A stretch of 64,000 bases of DNA from Mucidula mucida. Its lineage: Eukaryota > Basidiomycota > Agaricomycetes > Agaricales > Physalacriaceae. Shown here in pieces: positions 22,330 through 34,331 of the stretch (positions are counted from its first letter, which is position 1; every line of letters begins with the position of its first letter). The position numbers were made by a program, and so were the translations under genes. The stretch covers positions 124,001-188,000 of the forward strand of contig JADNYV010000025.1 in assembly GCA_015501055.1 (NCBI GenBank), read 5' to 3'. The notes beneath the pieces were generated by a model. It was not told where the DNA came from. It saw nothing but the letters and a program-made list of their open reading frames with translations, and searched no databases.

Positions 22330-25300
22330 ATGGTCCGCCCACACCCACCTGTTCCATCTTCTCTCCGAAATCGTAACCGGATTACCAACAAGAGTCGCCT
22401 CAAGATTCACTATGGGAACGTCGACGTCGATCCTATCATCCCAGATGAAGACGATGAGAAGACCCGCTTGGCACAGCGAGTCCTGGGCGTCGACCAGGAC
22501 GACGCAAATGTGAGTGGCCTCGTTCAGCCAATCAGAGGTCGCCACATCATCGATCTTTGGTGGCAGTGCATTCCGCGGATTGCTGACTCATCATCTCCAT
22601 TTCAGGAACACCATCTTCAGCAAGTCCTTTCTGAGGCGGCTCAACGTACCCAGAGCTCTAATCGTCGAGGTGGTGACAAGAACACCGAGTCGGCGGCTGC
22701 CGCTTACATCCCTACGCCCGATTCTACTGGTCTCGTCGACAATTATGAACAACTCTATCCTCCTAAACGAGGGCGAGAGTTCTTCACCTATGTTCAGTCA
22801 TCCAAAACTGTGGAAGAGTCGTGTCTTGGCGGACTCGCACAAGGATGTACGTACTTTATGGATGAGAGGGATAAAGAATGGTTAGACAAGAATAATGAGG
22901 AGGCTCGCGGTGAAGGTACCAGCACTCAGGCATCTATGACAGCCGGAACCAGGACTTCGGCACGAAGTGCTAAAGTCAAAGGCAAGGAGCCTGACAATGC
23001 GGTCGCGGTTGAAATGAGTGACGATCACTTTGAACTCGTTATGGGCTTGTTCGAGTTAATCACCCACGAAGAAACCGAGTACCTTCATCACGTACGTTCA
23101 CCTTTTGCAGAGGTTTTTTTCGTATAACTGACGATCTCTACAGAGTCTGTCGGAGGGAATGGCATTCCCTCCATTTTCCAACTACCAGGATATATTCGCT
23201 AACCCGTTATTACCCACCCATTTTGCCACCTTTGTCGTACCAAACGGAATTCCACCTCCACTCCAACTTTCAAGGATGGCGCGATGTGTCTATCCACATT
23301 GGAAGGCTCGAAGGATTGAGCGGGGCGGCATGAGAATAATTCCGCAATTGAATGTACGTCTATCTCCTTCCGCCTTCATACGACATTCTCATGTTATATC
23401 AGGGTGACGAATCGGACACGCTAAACGAATCGTATATATGTTTTCGGCGACGCGAAGTCAAGGCTGTTCGAAAGACACGAGCCTCGCAGGCCAACACTTC
23501 GGAGCGCCTCAATGCGCTCCAGAAGCAACTACACGAACCTTTGCAGATGGCGAAAGCTGTTCTTAAACGAGAAGCCTTGAAACGGGAGTCATCTCACTTT
23601 TCCTTGAATATCTGGCAGCGTCGGGTAGCCCTTGTCGATCTCAAGAGAGGACTCCCTCGTTGGGTGAGAAAGGAGACGAAGAGTTGCTAATTGATAAGGA
23701 GCTTCCTCCACTGAAGAAACCAGATCTGTATGTTTCCATCCTACCTGTATTTAGGTCACTTACCTTTTGTTTAGTCGTACTCGTCTTCCATCGAAAGCCG
23801 AAGCAGGGACTCCAGTCGTACCTCAGATTCGAACCGAACCTGCTCTTCATCCAAGCGAACGAACTAGTATACTCAATACCAAGATCGAGGGTGCTCTTCA
23901 GAAACGAAAGGAAAAGGATCACCAGTGGGAGGATGTTGTCGACGTATGTTTCCTTAACTTTCAAACATCTATCTTGCTGACTCGGTTCAGAATCCATACA
24001 CTTCTGCCTTCACGCCCTTTCCTTCGCGACTTTATAAATTTATACCACCTTCGACGTCACCCTCGCCAGAGACATCTTCAGACAGCTCTGCAGGCCCAAT
24101 TTTACGGTCACCGTCCCGTCAGCCTCGCGGTGTTCGACTTCGGCGAGGTCGTGGGGGCCGTATGCATGTGGATAGACGAGACGTCAACCGATCCCTACCA
24201 AGTCACAGCGCGCGACGGCATGGTGACGACTCTATGGATGTTGATTTACCAGATCCAGAGGCAGAGAGGCGTCTGCAGGAGCGCTGGCGGTTCGACGCTG
24301 ACGATACTCCTTCTGTGGGACCTAGTGGTTCAGAGGAACAGGACCGTGCTCTTGTGGAGGATTACGATTCGAGGTAAGCCCCCCTTTGTACTTCTGTACT
24401 TCTAGAGTCTCATTATTCCTAGGTACCTTCACCATACGGTGAAGCTTCTTGCCGATCTTGATCCTCATGTCTTGACGGATCCTACACTGTTCAAGTACAC
24501 TCTTGATGGGCGCAGGGAAACTGTGATTCCGTTCAGACTAGGTGGAGGTGTCGCCAATACTATGCGCCGTGAAGTATCTCGCCCACCCAGCCAACAACCG
24601 ATGATTTCGCAAGCTGCACAGCAGGCGCAAGCGGCGGCGGCGGCGGCGCAGCAGATCATCACCAATGGTACCCCGATATCCATGCAGCAACAGATCAAAA
24701 TGCCATCTGTAGGAGTGGGTCAGCATCTGCGCATATCTGCCAATGGAGGCATGCGGCAGAATGGCATGCAAAGCAGCTCTCCTCCTCATTCCGCTTCTCC
24801 CACACACCCCAACATTCAATTTTCGCCTTCACCCAACGGTTCCGCCCCTGCCGGGCGTCCCGCTATTACTATGCCTCACCTCGATTCTATGAAGATGGAG
24901 GGTAGCTTCGCGGTTCCGAACGGTTTAGTCCCCAGCCAGCAACGCCAGGATTCCCCTCAGGCTTCCGAAGGTATTATCAACGGCAACTACATCACAAGGC
25001 CGAAGTCGCAGGAGCAAAATCACGCCAACTACAATGTCGCGTACCCGATTAATGGTCATCAACAAGCGAACCAGTATATGAATGGTTCGGCTCTCAGTCT
25101 GCAACAACTGCAACAACTGCAGAGCTTGAAGTCGATCATCGTCAGCCAAGGACAGGAAGTACAAGCGGCGCACATCAATAGTATGCGGCAGCTTCCTACC
25201 TCCTACATGCATTCCAACTTTAATGGTGTGAAACTGCCCAATGTTCGTCAGCAGCAGTGGACCCCTTCCTCTCCTATGCAACGCCCAGCTTCTGCTCTGA

Positions 25301-25514
25301 ATGGGTTTGACGCCGTTAATGGCTCACACTCACCTCATATGGGACAGCCAGCCCCAGCACGTACTCCCTCCGCCAACGGAGGGCGCCGCATGATGCCTTC
25401 ACCGCACATGCCGCAGCAAAGCCCTTCACCTATGTCTATGAATTCCCAATCCCCTCGCCCCCCCCTACACCGATCATGACGCCCGCTCAACCTATTGTCC
25501 AAGGCGGGTATTAG
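22330..25514 (+). CDS. EPL1: Enhancer of polycomb-like protein EPL1 (NuA4 subunit)
   Basis: Epl1 anchors the Esa1 catalytic module (piccolo NuA4) of the NuA4 histone acetyltransferase. The N-terminus runs MVRPHPPVPSSLRNRNRITN, then KSRLKIHYGNVDVDPIIPDE. The EPcA domain has AAYIPTPDSTGLVDNYEQLY, YFMDERDKEWLDKNNEEARG and YPHWKARRIERGGMRIIPQL. Then comes ESYICFRRREVKAVRKTRAS. The C-terminal half is Gln/Ala/Pro-rich low complexity with a polyalanine tract near 24635. Two frame problems occur. Near 23645 one base is needed to pass from LVDLK to SLGEKGDEELLIDKELPP. In a run of eight C at 25458-25465 one more C would replace the early stop at 25477-25479 by an end at 25512-25514 (QPIVQGGY). The stated end assumes the second repair. 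Confidence 0.9.
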
Positions 25515-25790
25515 GACCGCATTATGATTATATACCGACTTTGTTTTTCAGTCTAGCCAATGTAATTTACGTTCACCCCAATCAGCTATATATTCATGTG
25601 TACTTTACATCGTTGCGGCGTGGATTTTCTGTAGACAGTAACAAATTTAATTTTTCGTGTACAAGAACTACAGACGAATTATCATGCGTAGTATCAATCC
25701 TGCTCGCTCGAAGTGTGCAATGTGGTGTCTTAAATGCATATATAATATCATATATGCGTTCTTTGCTCTGTACGTAGGTATGACACAAGT

Positions 25791-28032
25791 TTACCAATCG
25801 AAGGCATCTGTCTGTAGATACATCTCGGTACACTTAGCTCGTCGGGACAAAATATCTAGTTGGAGAGATGCAACTGCATTACTGACATCCGTAAGCATCG
25901 ACAGAGGGCCACACACTAGAATGGAGTACAACGCCTGAGCAATTATTCTATAACTTACCAGTGATTGCAACCCTTCCGTTCCACATCTGAGATTTATTGT
26001 CGATGGCACTGGCAAGACAAGGACGGGCCGGTATGCCATTGAATCAGGCTTGGTAACTTCTCCAGAGACTGGGAGCAGCCCGAAGCCGAAATATCATCCA
26101 CGTCCAACTTCTCGTCTAACGGCTGCGTTACAAATACAGAGATGACAACGTCCGAATCAGCGGGGAGCTGGTCTGAAAGATCTTTCAAGATGGCTTCGAC
26201 ATGAGCGTCTAGCGGGGTGACTGAGTAAATGAACACCGAAAAAAGAGAGAAAGACTGACCACGAGTGGGCACAGCCCAAATCAGCTCAACGGTGGTGCAG
26301 CGCGACTTGACGGAGGCTTCGATGCGAAGACATTGGATGAGATCCACGAAAAGGGGAAGAATATAAGCGATGCCGCTTCCTCCAGCGACCAAGAGCGCCG
26401 AATCAAACGCGCGCAGTTCAGACCGTGAGTGTCCAAAAGGACCATCAAGCAGTACAGGGAGATCCAGGTCCCGCCCGGCATTCTCGCAGTTCCTTTTCAA
26501 CGAATCAGTGAATCCATGCTGAGGAGCAATAAGGAAAGACATTTCATTAAGCGTTTCTGCTCCCTTGGGTATACTCGATATCGAGAAAGGATGAGATTCG
26601 AGAGGGCGGACAGTGGGGAATCGCAAGAAGACGTGCTGTCCGGGAGTCCAGCGTAACGTAGTATGAACTCGGATTGAGATATTACCCGAGGGAAGGAGTT
26701 CGACGCGCGCACGATGGATGCCGCTTCGAAGATTGACGTAAAGCATATAGCCGATGCGCAACACAACTCCCCACGCGAATACGGCGAACGTGGCGTACAT
26801 ATAGTATCTGACGGATGGTGAGCTGAGTGTAATCAATTGAGAGGGAGTTCAAAATCCTGACGGGCCGTCTAGATATTGCCAAACGTGAATCCACAAGAAT
26901 CCAAAGTAGGCTACAGAATTACAAAGGTAAGCATGGGGTTTCTCGCACTGCTGAAGAAAAACCTGACCTCCGACCGCCAAGACATGAAAAAACCAGAAGA
27001 ACTCGTAGCCAGCCTTCCGAAAGATGGGGAGACTGGCAAAACATAACCACACGAGTGGCACGAAGGCCGCGTACCCAGTCCAGAAAATCGACTGAGTGCA
27101 ATGTTGAGGTATGCATATCTCGTATGCCGAAAATCACTCTTACGTTGTTCACCCAATCCCAAGGCATGCCTCTTTCTCTGCTTGGTTATCAGGGTCTGTA
27201 CAATCGCAATTAGAGGGACTAGCGTACCGCATTGAACGAATGGTCATGGCTATGGTGTGCACAAATGACATGTAAAAGTGGAGCCCAGCGACTCCTTGAT
27301 GAAGAACTTGCATTTTCTCATGTGATGTTCCTATAAATGCTCAGCCGTAATCAAAAGCCTCTTGAGTCCTTGTACCAATCATGACGGCCACGATATTAAT
27401 TTTCTGCGCGAAAACTATCAAGAAGGGAAGTGTCGCCATGGCCAGCCACTCGCTGCGCAATCCTAGCGGAGGCGATCCATCTACAGGAAAAGCCTATTTA
27501 GACCGCTCTCACAATGCGAATGAAGAGGAATGACACACAGAATGGAGGTCTGTAGTAATTGGTTACCGCAAAACAATACAAGGTCGTGAAAACGAATCCG
27601 GCGAGCAGGAGTAGAAAGCTGGCACAATTCGAAGAGGTGTAGAACGGCGTAATGAATCTGTTGACCGATGTAGGTAGTCTCGGATACCCAATATATCGAG
27701 ATATAGCATAAGCCCTGTTTGATAGAGTGAGGGCCTGAGGGGCACGAGATTCTGATAATCTAGAACGAGTCGGTCAGATACGTTTTCAGACTTGGAGTCG
27801 TCCTTTACCTGCGGTGTTGAGTCCATCTGAAATGGAGATTGAACAGACTTGCGATAAAGATCATCGCAGACATCAGGTACATCCCATAATACCCGTAGCG
27901 GACAGATGATTCCCAAGTCTCTGGAAGACTGTGTTGATACTCCATCTTCTCGGCATGGGTTGGGACATAGTTCCCGTTGTAGTATGTCCCAGCGATATCG
28001 TCGTACATGCGAGCATTCAGAATATGGTCCAT
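25791..28032 (-). CDS. Ferric/cupric reductase, transmembrane (FRE family)
   Basis: Plasma-membrane flavocytochrome that reduces ferric iron outside the cell using cytosolic NADPH. The start MDHILNARMYDDIAG precedes a short extracellular part and the first helix (YGMYLMSAMIFIASLF). The ferric-reductase membrane domain shows the paired haem histidines: LHFYMSFVHTIAM in one helix and FFWFFHVLAVGGQ with GFLWIHVWQY in the next ones. The cytosolic half has WTPGQHVFLRFPTV and HPFSISSIP (FAD binding), then LLDGPFGHS and ALLVAGGSGIAYILPLF (NADPH binding). The end holds VCGPLSMLTDVSNAV and EMYLQTDAFDW. Around 26020-26045 the frame changes, and I can close it only with a weak donor (GTCCTT) or one added base, so that junction is uncertain. 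Confidence 0.87.
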
Positions 28033-29407
28033 AACGACTGGATAACGGCACAATACGCATCCTGCCTGATACTGAGAGTTCCTTTATAGACGGATAATAT
28101 GCGGGGCGATTACCGCAACCAAGAGATTTGTAGCAACATGGAAAGCACAAGTTTTCCGAGGTTGAACGTCGAGGCCACCAAGATCAAATATTAATAAGCA
28201 TAACGCGTAACGGAGGGAAACCCCATAGACTTGTCAAGAGAAAGACTATGGGAAATCCCAGGCTCAGGAAGAGTGTCAAGAGGTCGCAATACACGTAGGA
28301 GACAGCCTTCAGAGGAAGAGGATTGCAAGAATGAGCACAACGATGACTAGAGCAGATTGATGAGTATCTGTGACGCGAACCATTGACCACAGGATTATGT
28401 TAGCAAAGCCACTTGAGGCCCTGAGCCAATCGCAATTTTGCGGAGCGCGAAATTCGCTCGTACTACCGTCAACTTGTCAGAATGGGGAGAAAGGACAAGG
28501 AAATATTTAAGAACTAGGACATGATGGAAAGCGCAAGGCGGTATGAGCTATAGGCGAGTGTTGCCTATACTGCCTAGGATTATGGGAGAAGACAAGGAAA
28601 GAAAACAGAACAGACCGTAATCGGCAGTCTCGGCACATTCGTCCCGGAGGTATATAAGAATTGAAGCTGCGCCATTTTCGCGCCTTCTGGTGAATCCCTT
28701 CCCCCTTCTACCATGAACGCGCCGTCCTCGATTTGACTGCTCTCTTCTAGTGCGGTCTTTCTGTTCCACTAGTCCTTGTCTGTGCCTTCTTTTCAGTAAC
28801 ATTGTGTGCTCGGGCCCGCCTCCATATCCTTCATACTAGTCTTAGCTGCTGCCTGGCTGCTGCGTTATTGCCCATTACGCAGCTCTCAACGCTCTTCCCA
28901 TCACTCTTATAGGTGGCAATATGACTCTCTGACGACTTGACGACTTTTTTACATTCCCCACGAGCTCATGCACTCCCAGTTGCTAGTTTGGTGGCGTCTA
29001 TGCTCTTATTCGGGCTTACCAGGATCTAGCATCTGTTGCTTGTGACAAGGTCATTTGCCAAGACGATCCTTTCCGGCGCTATCTGCTGAATGTTGCACGT
29101 TGTACCCTCGTAACAATTCTTGGCCCGAAATCCGTGGCTCTTGCCAACGTTCTTCCGATTTCTTTCGATAGCCGTTGTGTTTCATCGCCGCCTTGCGCAT
29201 GTAGCACGTCGTATCGGATTCCGGGACATGTTTCTCATTGGCAGCTCCAAACCCCTTCTGCTGATTTTTCTTTCCGTCAATTAATAACGATAATGAATGC
29301 TGGGTAATATTCGGCCTCGAGACATCTTTCATTTCACACGTGTCATAGCCGTTTATCCTTCGTACACCTGCGACTGCATATATATGTGGAGAAACGACCA
29401 CTTTTAA
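28033..29407. other. Divergent promoter region, ferric reductase / DJ-1 protein
   Basis: About 1.4 kb between outward-facing genes. Apart from the weak Pmp3-like frame, open frames at 28548-28802 and 29051-29401 (reverse) begin without ATG and show no domain. Iron-responsive GATA (WGATAR) sites could be expected here; I did not count them. Confidence 0.4.
28184..28383 (-). CDS. Possible small Pmp3-like membrane peptide (weak)
   Basis: The reverse-strand ATG at 28383 opens MVRVTDTHQSALVIVVLILA, a start resembling the Pmp3/SNA stress-induced proteolipids. Continuing needs one extra base near 28307-28312, after which the frame gives AVSYVYCDLLTLFLSLGF, loosely like the second Pmp3 helix. The expected PG..HA motif is absent. 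It may be a decayed copy or a chance hydrophobic frame inside the ferric reductase upstream region. Confidence 0.25.
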
Positions 29408-30185
29408 ATGTCATTCCCAGTCATGAGATTGATTGTGGCCTTCCTTTTTACAAGTGTTCTAGGTGTCTTCGCTGGTAATGGTGCGTACGCTCAAGTTTAT
29501 CTTCTACCAGATAAATGACCACCAGGTAGAGTCGCTACCAGTTAACTTCGGGATAGTCGTCTTTCCGTCGTTCACAGTGCTGGACGTCTTCGGTCCTCTG
29601 GAGGCGCTGAACATGCTGGCTTTGCAAGTCCCCATCAATCTCGCGGTTATTGCCCCGACATTAGAGCCTGTTACCACCAAACCCCAGTCGGCAACCATGA
29701 ACCCACAGAACTCCAACTGCTCTGAGTCGCTTGTTCCCACTCATACGTTCGACGAACCCCCCGCGGATCTCGAGGTCCTCATTATTCCAGGTGGAATTGG
29801 CACTCGTAGCCCCACCATCAACTCCACGGTTGACTTCGTCGCCGCAGCGTATCCCTCTCTTCGCTATTTGATTACTGTCTGCACGGGGGCGACTATTGCT
29901 GCCAAGGCTGGTGTCCTGGATGGGAAAAACGCCACCACCAATAAGCTATCGTGGACGTGGGCCACTTCTACGGGTCCAAACGTCAATTGGATATCTCATG
30001 CGAGATGGGTCGTTGATGGAAACATATATACTACATCGGGGGTGAGTGCGGGCATTGATGGTTTTTTGGCTTTTATGGAAGACGTGTATGGGAGTAACAT
30101 CACTACCATGATTTCGAACGGCATGGAGTATGAAAGACATACAAACGCAAGTTACGATCCCTTCGCTGATCTTTACGGTCTGTAG
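29408..30185 (+). CDS. Secreted DJ-1/PfpI-family protein
   Basis: Start MSFPVMRLIVAFLFTSVLGV is a signal peptide. An intron at 29481-29541 joins VFAGN to VNFGIVVFPSFTVLDVFGPL, the usual first strand and helix of DJ-1/PfpI (GATase1-like) domains. Then come DLEVLIIPGGIGTR and YLITVCTGATIAAKAGVLDG; the cysteine in VCTGA is the nucleophile-elbow residue. Further blocks are NKLSWTWATSTGPNVNW, ARWVVDGNIYTTSGVSAG and DGFLAFMEDVYG. Several N-x-S/T sites fit secretion. The second-position acid residue and active His of proteases are not evident, so activity is open; isonitrile hydratase-like and transcription-regulator-like relatives exist. It ends 80 bp from the TAF7 stop, tail to tail. Confidence 0.88.
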
Positions 30186-30265
30186 CTAGTAGCTCGTGGT
30201 ATATGTAGCATCTACCCAGCAGTATACTTCGACTACAATACAAAGTGCCTAGTCTTTCTTGGATA

Positions 30266-31882
30266 CTAGCCAATTTGCATCGGTTGACCAATATCTTGTC
30301 CTGGCACTCCCATCTCGGCCTCTTCATTCTCAGAGTCATTGTCCCCGTCGTTCTCAATTGAGATCCCTTCTTTCTTGAGTCTCTCTCGCTCCTGTAACTC
30401 GTCGCGTTGTGTGATTTTTGTCTCGAGATCGTGCGAAAGCTTCTTCAAGGCATCTTCGAATCGTCTCTGCAAAGCGCATTAGAAACAGTAAACAGTACAG
30501 CAGACAAAGCCCTACTCTTATGAGAGGATTAGCTGAGCTAGCTATCTCTTTGCCCTTCTTGTCGACGGCTGCCTGCAAATCGCGGATTTCTTCATTGAGC
30601 AACTTGCGGGCTTGCGATTCTTCGTCATCTTCATCCTCCTCCTCCTCTTCACTTTCGTCGTCATCATCATCATCTTCGTCATCTTCCTCGTCCTCCCCGT
30701 CGCCGAGAGCCAGGTCAAGCTCTGCAGCTAGTTCCTCATCGATGTCACCATCAGGCTCCGCGTCTTCATCTTCATCATCGTCGCCATCACCTTCCCCGAG
30801 ATCTCCACCAGGTGTTGCGGGATCCATATCGGAGATGGCAGGCGTCGGGGCATCCAGAGCTTGTTCTTGTTCCATAAACTCTGAATCTGACAACTCTGGA
30901 TTGACATTTTCCAAGACGTCTGGTACTTGTGAATGGGCGAACTTGTGGCAAATGTATTCCTTACCAAATTTCACTTCTGACGCTAAAGCATCTTCCTCTA
31001 GAAGCCTTTCAACAGCTTCTTCGGTGCTTTCGATAGTCTACCAAACAATGAAAATACGAGTCATTGTAAGACGATTGACATACCCGCCTATTGATTCGCT
31101 TACGGAACCTACGTTTTCTGACATGATGCAAAGGAGGAGTGATGCCGTGAGGCCAGATGAACTCTTCTATGTTGAAGTTTTTCTGATTAGCCTGAGGCTC
31201 GTCATTCTCAATACGGTTCTCAACGACAAGCATCTACGAGGCGTTAACTAGATGGCATGGGAGAAGCACGGGAGGTGCCACCTGACATATATCCGCAACT
31301 TTGAACATCTGTTTATTATCCAACGTCTTCTGCGCTTCAATTATACAAGGAAGGTCGACCAGTTTGGAGGTATATGTCGAATTGCCGATGTGGAATTGTG
31401 CACGCCTAGAGTCTGCTATTTCATGAGATCACACCCTCCCTCTGGAAGTTGTACGCACCCTTGAACTTGAACCAGACATCGTTTGACACTTCACGAGCGG
31501 AGACCATCTTGCGTAACTTGTCGCAATCCTCTCCAGCAGGCATGCGAAGTATGAACTGTTCTTCAAAGGCAATATCCTCCTCATCCGAGTCTAGCTCCCT
31601 GTCATACTGACCCAAGAACGACATCCCAGGAGCTTGAGCGGCAGCCTTTTCGCTCAACTTGAGTTTGAGCTTTGGCGCAGGTTTATTTCGCGTATTACCA
31701 GAGCGTGTCGTTCGTTCGGCGGTGTCAATAATCGGACGCGTCGAAGCACTGATAGTCCGGAGTCGCGATGAGTGTCGAGCTTCAGGCTGAGTACCACTCG
31801 ACGCAGGATCTACGGCGGAGGAAGAAGCAGCATTAGAGGGACCCGCTTCATGTTCAACGTCCACTACGATATCGTCGTCCAT
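30266..31882 (-). CDS. TAF7: TFIID subunit TAF7
   Basis: Component of general transcription factor TFIID. It starts MDDDIVVDVEHEAGPSNAAS, with a Ser/Arg-rich leader up to LKLKLSEKAAAQAPG. The conserved TAFII55 domain begins EEQFILRMP and continues with KLVDLPCIIEAQKTLD, MFKVADICQMLVVENRI and FIWPHGITPPLHHVRKRRFR. These match the TAF7 core, including the HGxTPPL element. Downstream is a very acidic stretch (30630-30790, Asp/Glu runs) and a coiled coil (DALKKLSHDLETKITQRDEL). Ends PGQDIGQPMQIG. About six exons, consistent throughout. 130 bp separate its ATG from the divergent DUF3632 gene. Confidence 0.92.
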
Positions 31883-32012
31883 GGTAGAAACAGAGGTCTT
31901 TGGGTGCGAGCAGTGAGCTCGACGTGGTAGTGGTGGTTCTGAATCAGGTCGTCAATTATTATGCTGAAGCGCGGTAGCCACACAAACACACAGCCACGCC
32001 GCTCCTTCACTC

Positions 32013-32864
32013 ATGGCGCTCGATGAACTGTCCTTTCTAGAGCCTATCGACAGCTATATTTTAGGAAACGCACCCCTTGACGATGTTGTTCACCGCCTAA
32101 CACATTGGGTTACGGAACTTAATCCACCGGAACCTCTCGATGAAAGCGAATTTCCAGCCCTTTGGGTTTTATGGTCAGCTTTCAATAAGGTGGCTCAAAG
32201 GGTACTGGAAAAGCAGGAGAGACTTGTCGAGCTTCTCCTTGCGATCAAAAATCTGCCACCTGTTCTCAAGCCTGATGGCGAACGCTTGACCTGCTGGGGC
32301 GGGCGTTTCTGGGAGGATCTACCAATTTTCGGGCCAAACATGCGCGAATCCTGGAATTGTAAGTGTTATCAGGTATTGTTCCTGTATATCTCGACACTCA
32401 TTTATGCAGTCTCCGATCCCGAAGACACACAACCAGATCGCGACCAGATTCGAAAGAATTGGATTCATTTGAACGCGTTCGTCGCGCGAATTACCGATGC
32501 TCAGGTCTCTGATTTTGATCTCTATGCTATTTGGGAGTTGCGTGAAGCGTTGGAACACCCCGTTGATAGCAGTACCGACGTCAAAGTTCAAGCCGCGGCT
32601 CAGTGGATTTTTTTCGCGGGTCCTCGTCTATATCAATCCGAAAAAATCTTTGAACATGAACCTCTGGTTTTAGATCCTGCTCGAGGTGGACCTCTTTTCG
32701 ATGGAGAACGAGGCTTCACCAAAGAGAGGTGGGTGTTTTGGAAGCAGAGGTTTGAGGCTCTGTCTACGGACCCGCAACTCTCGGATGACGCGCGACGTGT
32801 TGCAGACGAAGCTTTGAATGCCATGATTACGATTGACAGGAAATTTATGATTCAAGCTATGTAA
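32013..32864 (+). CDS. DUF3632 family protein
   Basis: A fungal family of unknown function. It starts MALDELSFLEPIDSYILGNA. The body is helical, with VVHRLTHWVTELNPPEP, FPALWVLWSAFNKVAQR, WIHLNAFVARITDAQVSDF and AQWIFFAGPRLYQSEKIF. C-terminal ERWVFWKQRFEALST and ARRVADEALNAM are typical of this family. A 51-bp GTAAGT..GCAG intron (32359-32409) keeps the frame open, so an unspliced reading would insert 17 residues, LFLYISTLIY among them. No signal peptide or catalytic motif is seen. Confidence 0.8.
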   Translation: MALDELSFLEPIDSYILGNAPLDDVVHRLTHWVTELNPPEPLDESEFPALWVLWSAFNKVAQRVLEKQERLVELLLAIKNLPPVLKPDGERLTCWGGRFWEDLPIFGPNMRESWNCKCYQVLFLYISTLIYAVSDPEDTQPDRDQIRKNWIHLNAFVARITDAQVSDFDLYAIWELREALEHPVDSSTDVKVQAAAQWIFFAGPRLYQSEKIFEHEPLVLDPARGGPLFDGERGFTKERWVFWKQRFEALSTDPQLSDDARRVADEALNAMITIDRKFMIQAM

Positions 32865-32918
32865 TGTATCCACTACGTAAGAATGTACATTCATCGCAGA
32901 CTCTATGCGCCAGTGTAG

Positions 32919-33899
32919 CTAAACCTCCTCCCCAGAGGAGTTCTTCCGAGCACGGATTGCCCAACACTCCATGCTTATACGCTCACCACTGCCATGACCC
33001 TTCCTGCGATACAGGTCACTATAGGAAACGTTGACGCTGAAAGTGCAGTCGAACATTTCGTCAAAACCTTCGTCACTATTAGACTTGTTCCAGCAACGAT
33101 GAAGACTAAGAGTTCCGGAAGAACTCGAAAGGCCACAACCACCGTCAAAAGACAGTTCCGCTTTGACTGTAGGCTCAGTCTTTCCCGTAAGCTGTATTCC
33201 CTCTAAACAGATCTCGTATTCTTCGCCAGACATGGGGTCTTCAAAGTTCTTGATCTGGAAGGCGCCATCGCTCGTACCGTACGATTTCGGGATGGCGGCA
33301 CGAGCAGTAAAGTCGGTTTCGGCTTGGAATCCTTTCATAAGCCCCAGCAACTTCTCAAAGTTGGGAGAGCTGTTGTCGTATCCAGAGTCCAAGCAAGGAA
33401 GGTCCTTGGCATAGTTATCAAACTTGCCAAAGAGATCGACTATCTGGAGCAAACAATGAATAAAGCTTGTCGCTTATGTCAAAATAGACATACATGTTTG
33501 TCGGGAGTGGCTTTCTTGGCCTTAGCCTGTGGGATCGGCGCGTCTTCCTAAAAAGAATGCCAAATTATGAGTGAGAGCAAGTGGCAACGTGAGGTTTGCA
33601 TACCTCGTCCTCCGATGACGACTCGCTAGTTGACTCCGCCTGACGCTTACTGCGTTTAGCGGGAGGTGCCTTTTCGTCACTAGAGTCTGTCTCAGCGTCA
33701 GACGGTGTGGGGGACCTGGCGCGTTTCTGGCCAGCCGTCTTCGTCGCCTTCTTCGCGGGCGCTTTCTTTGCAGCTGCCTTTTTGGCGACCGGCGCCTTTT
33801 TAGCAGGGGCAGTTTTCTTGGCTGCGGGAGTGGCGGCTTTCTTCTAGATAGAGTTCAACACAGACGCGAAGAAATGAGTTCAATACGGACGGGAGGCAT
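32919..33899 (-). CDS. Lysine/alanine-rich N-terminal tail protein, probably nuclear
   Basis: A first exon of nine bases (MPP), using a GTCCGT donor, joins to KKAATPAAKKTAPAKKAPVA. This is a histone H1-like series of AAKK/PAKK repeats, then a Ser/Asp/Glu-rich acidic stretch with PPAKRSKRQ (likely nuclear localisation signal). After two introns comes a globular part, IVDLFGKFDNYAKDLPCLDS, FEKLLGLMKGFQAETDF, DPMSGEEYEICLEGIQL, SLHRCWNKS and MECWAIRARKNSSGEEV. I do not recognise this C-terminal domain. A chromatin or nucleolar location is inferred only from the basic tail. Confidence 0.65.
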
Positions 33900-34331
33900 C
33901 TTAGAAGACGATAGGTTGATAGTAAAGAAAAACAAGACGGCATCCGCGCTTTGTACAAATTTCGAAGCGGTCAAATTGTCAGGTCCAAGTGTCGCGACGC
34001 AGTGCCAGCTGACAATAAGTCTCTTATACTAAATAAGACTGCTTAGATACTGCCATGATTAAAGACGCGCGGACTATTGAATTTGGTCTTGGTCTTTGTA
34101 CTTGGAGCTTGGAGGTCCAATCAGTCAAATTACGGACGTGGTAGGACCTGTGATCGAGGCGTGATCGTGACAAGTTGCCTTTTCCTTCGTCCCCTGACCC
34201 ATCTCTGACTAGGTTCAGCCACCGTGGCTTACCCTAATTCTGCCCGACTTGCCTCGCGCGCACGATTCGTGCTTCCCCCTTTCCCAGCGACGCCGACCGA
34301 TATCATCAACCGAGTTCTTACAAGTCTGGTC
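33900..34331. promoter_or_regulatory. Divergent promoter region before PUS9
   Basis: 432 bp between outward-facing starts. No gene. A forward frame continues upstream of the PUS9 ATG but lacks another ATG. Confidence 0.4.

Noticed and set aside
29051..29401. 116-codon reverse frame
   Set aside because: Begins without ATG, has no motif, and covers the leader of the DJ-1 gene.
30418..31251. 277-codon + strand frame rich in Ser
   Set aside because: Antisense of the acidic TAF7 stretch; the Ser run is GAG/GAT codons read backwards, and it starts over TAF7 exons.
32359..32409. In-frame extra segment of the DUF3632 protein
   Set aside because: It has a perfect GTAAGT donor and GCAG acceptor, so it is a 51-bp intron that happens to lack stops.
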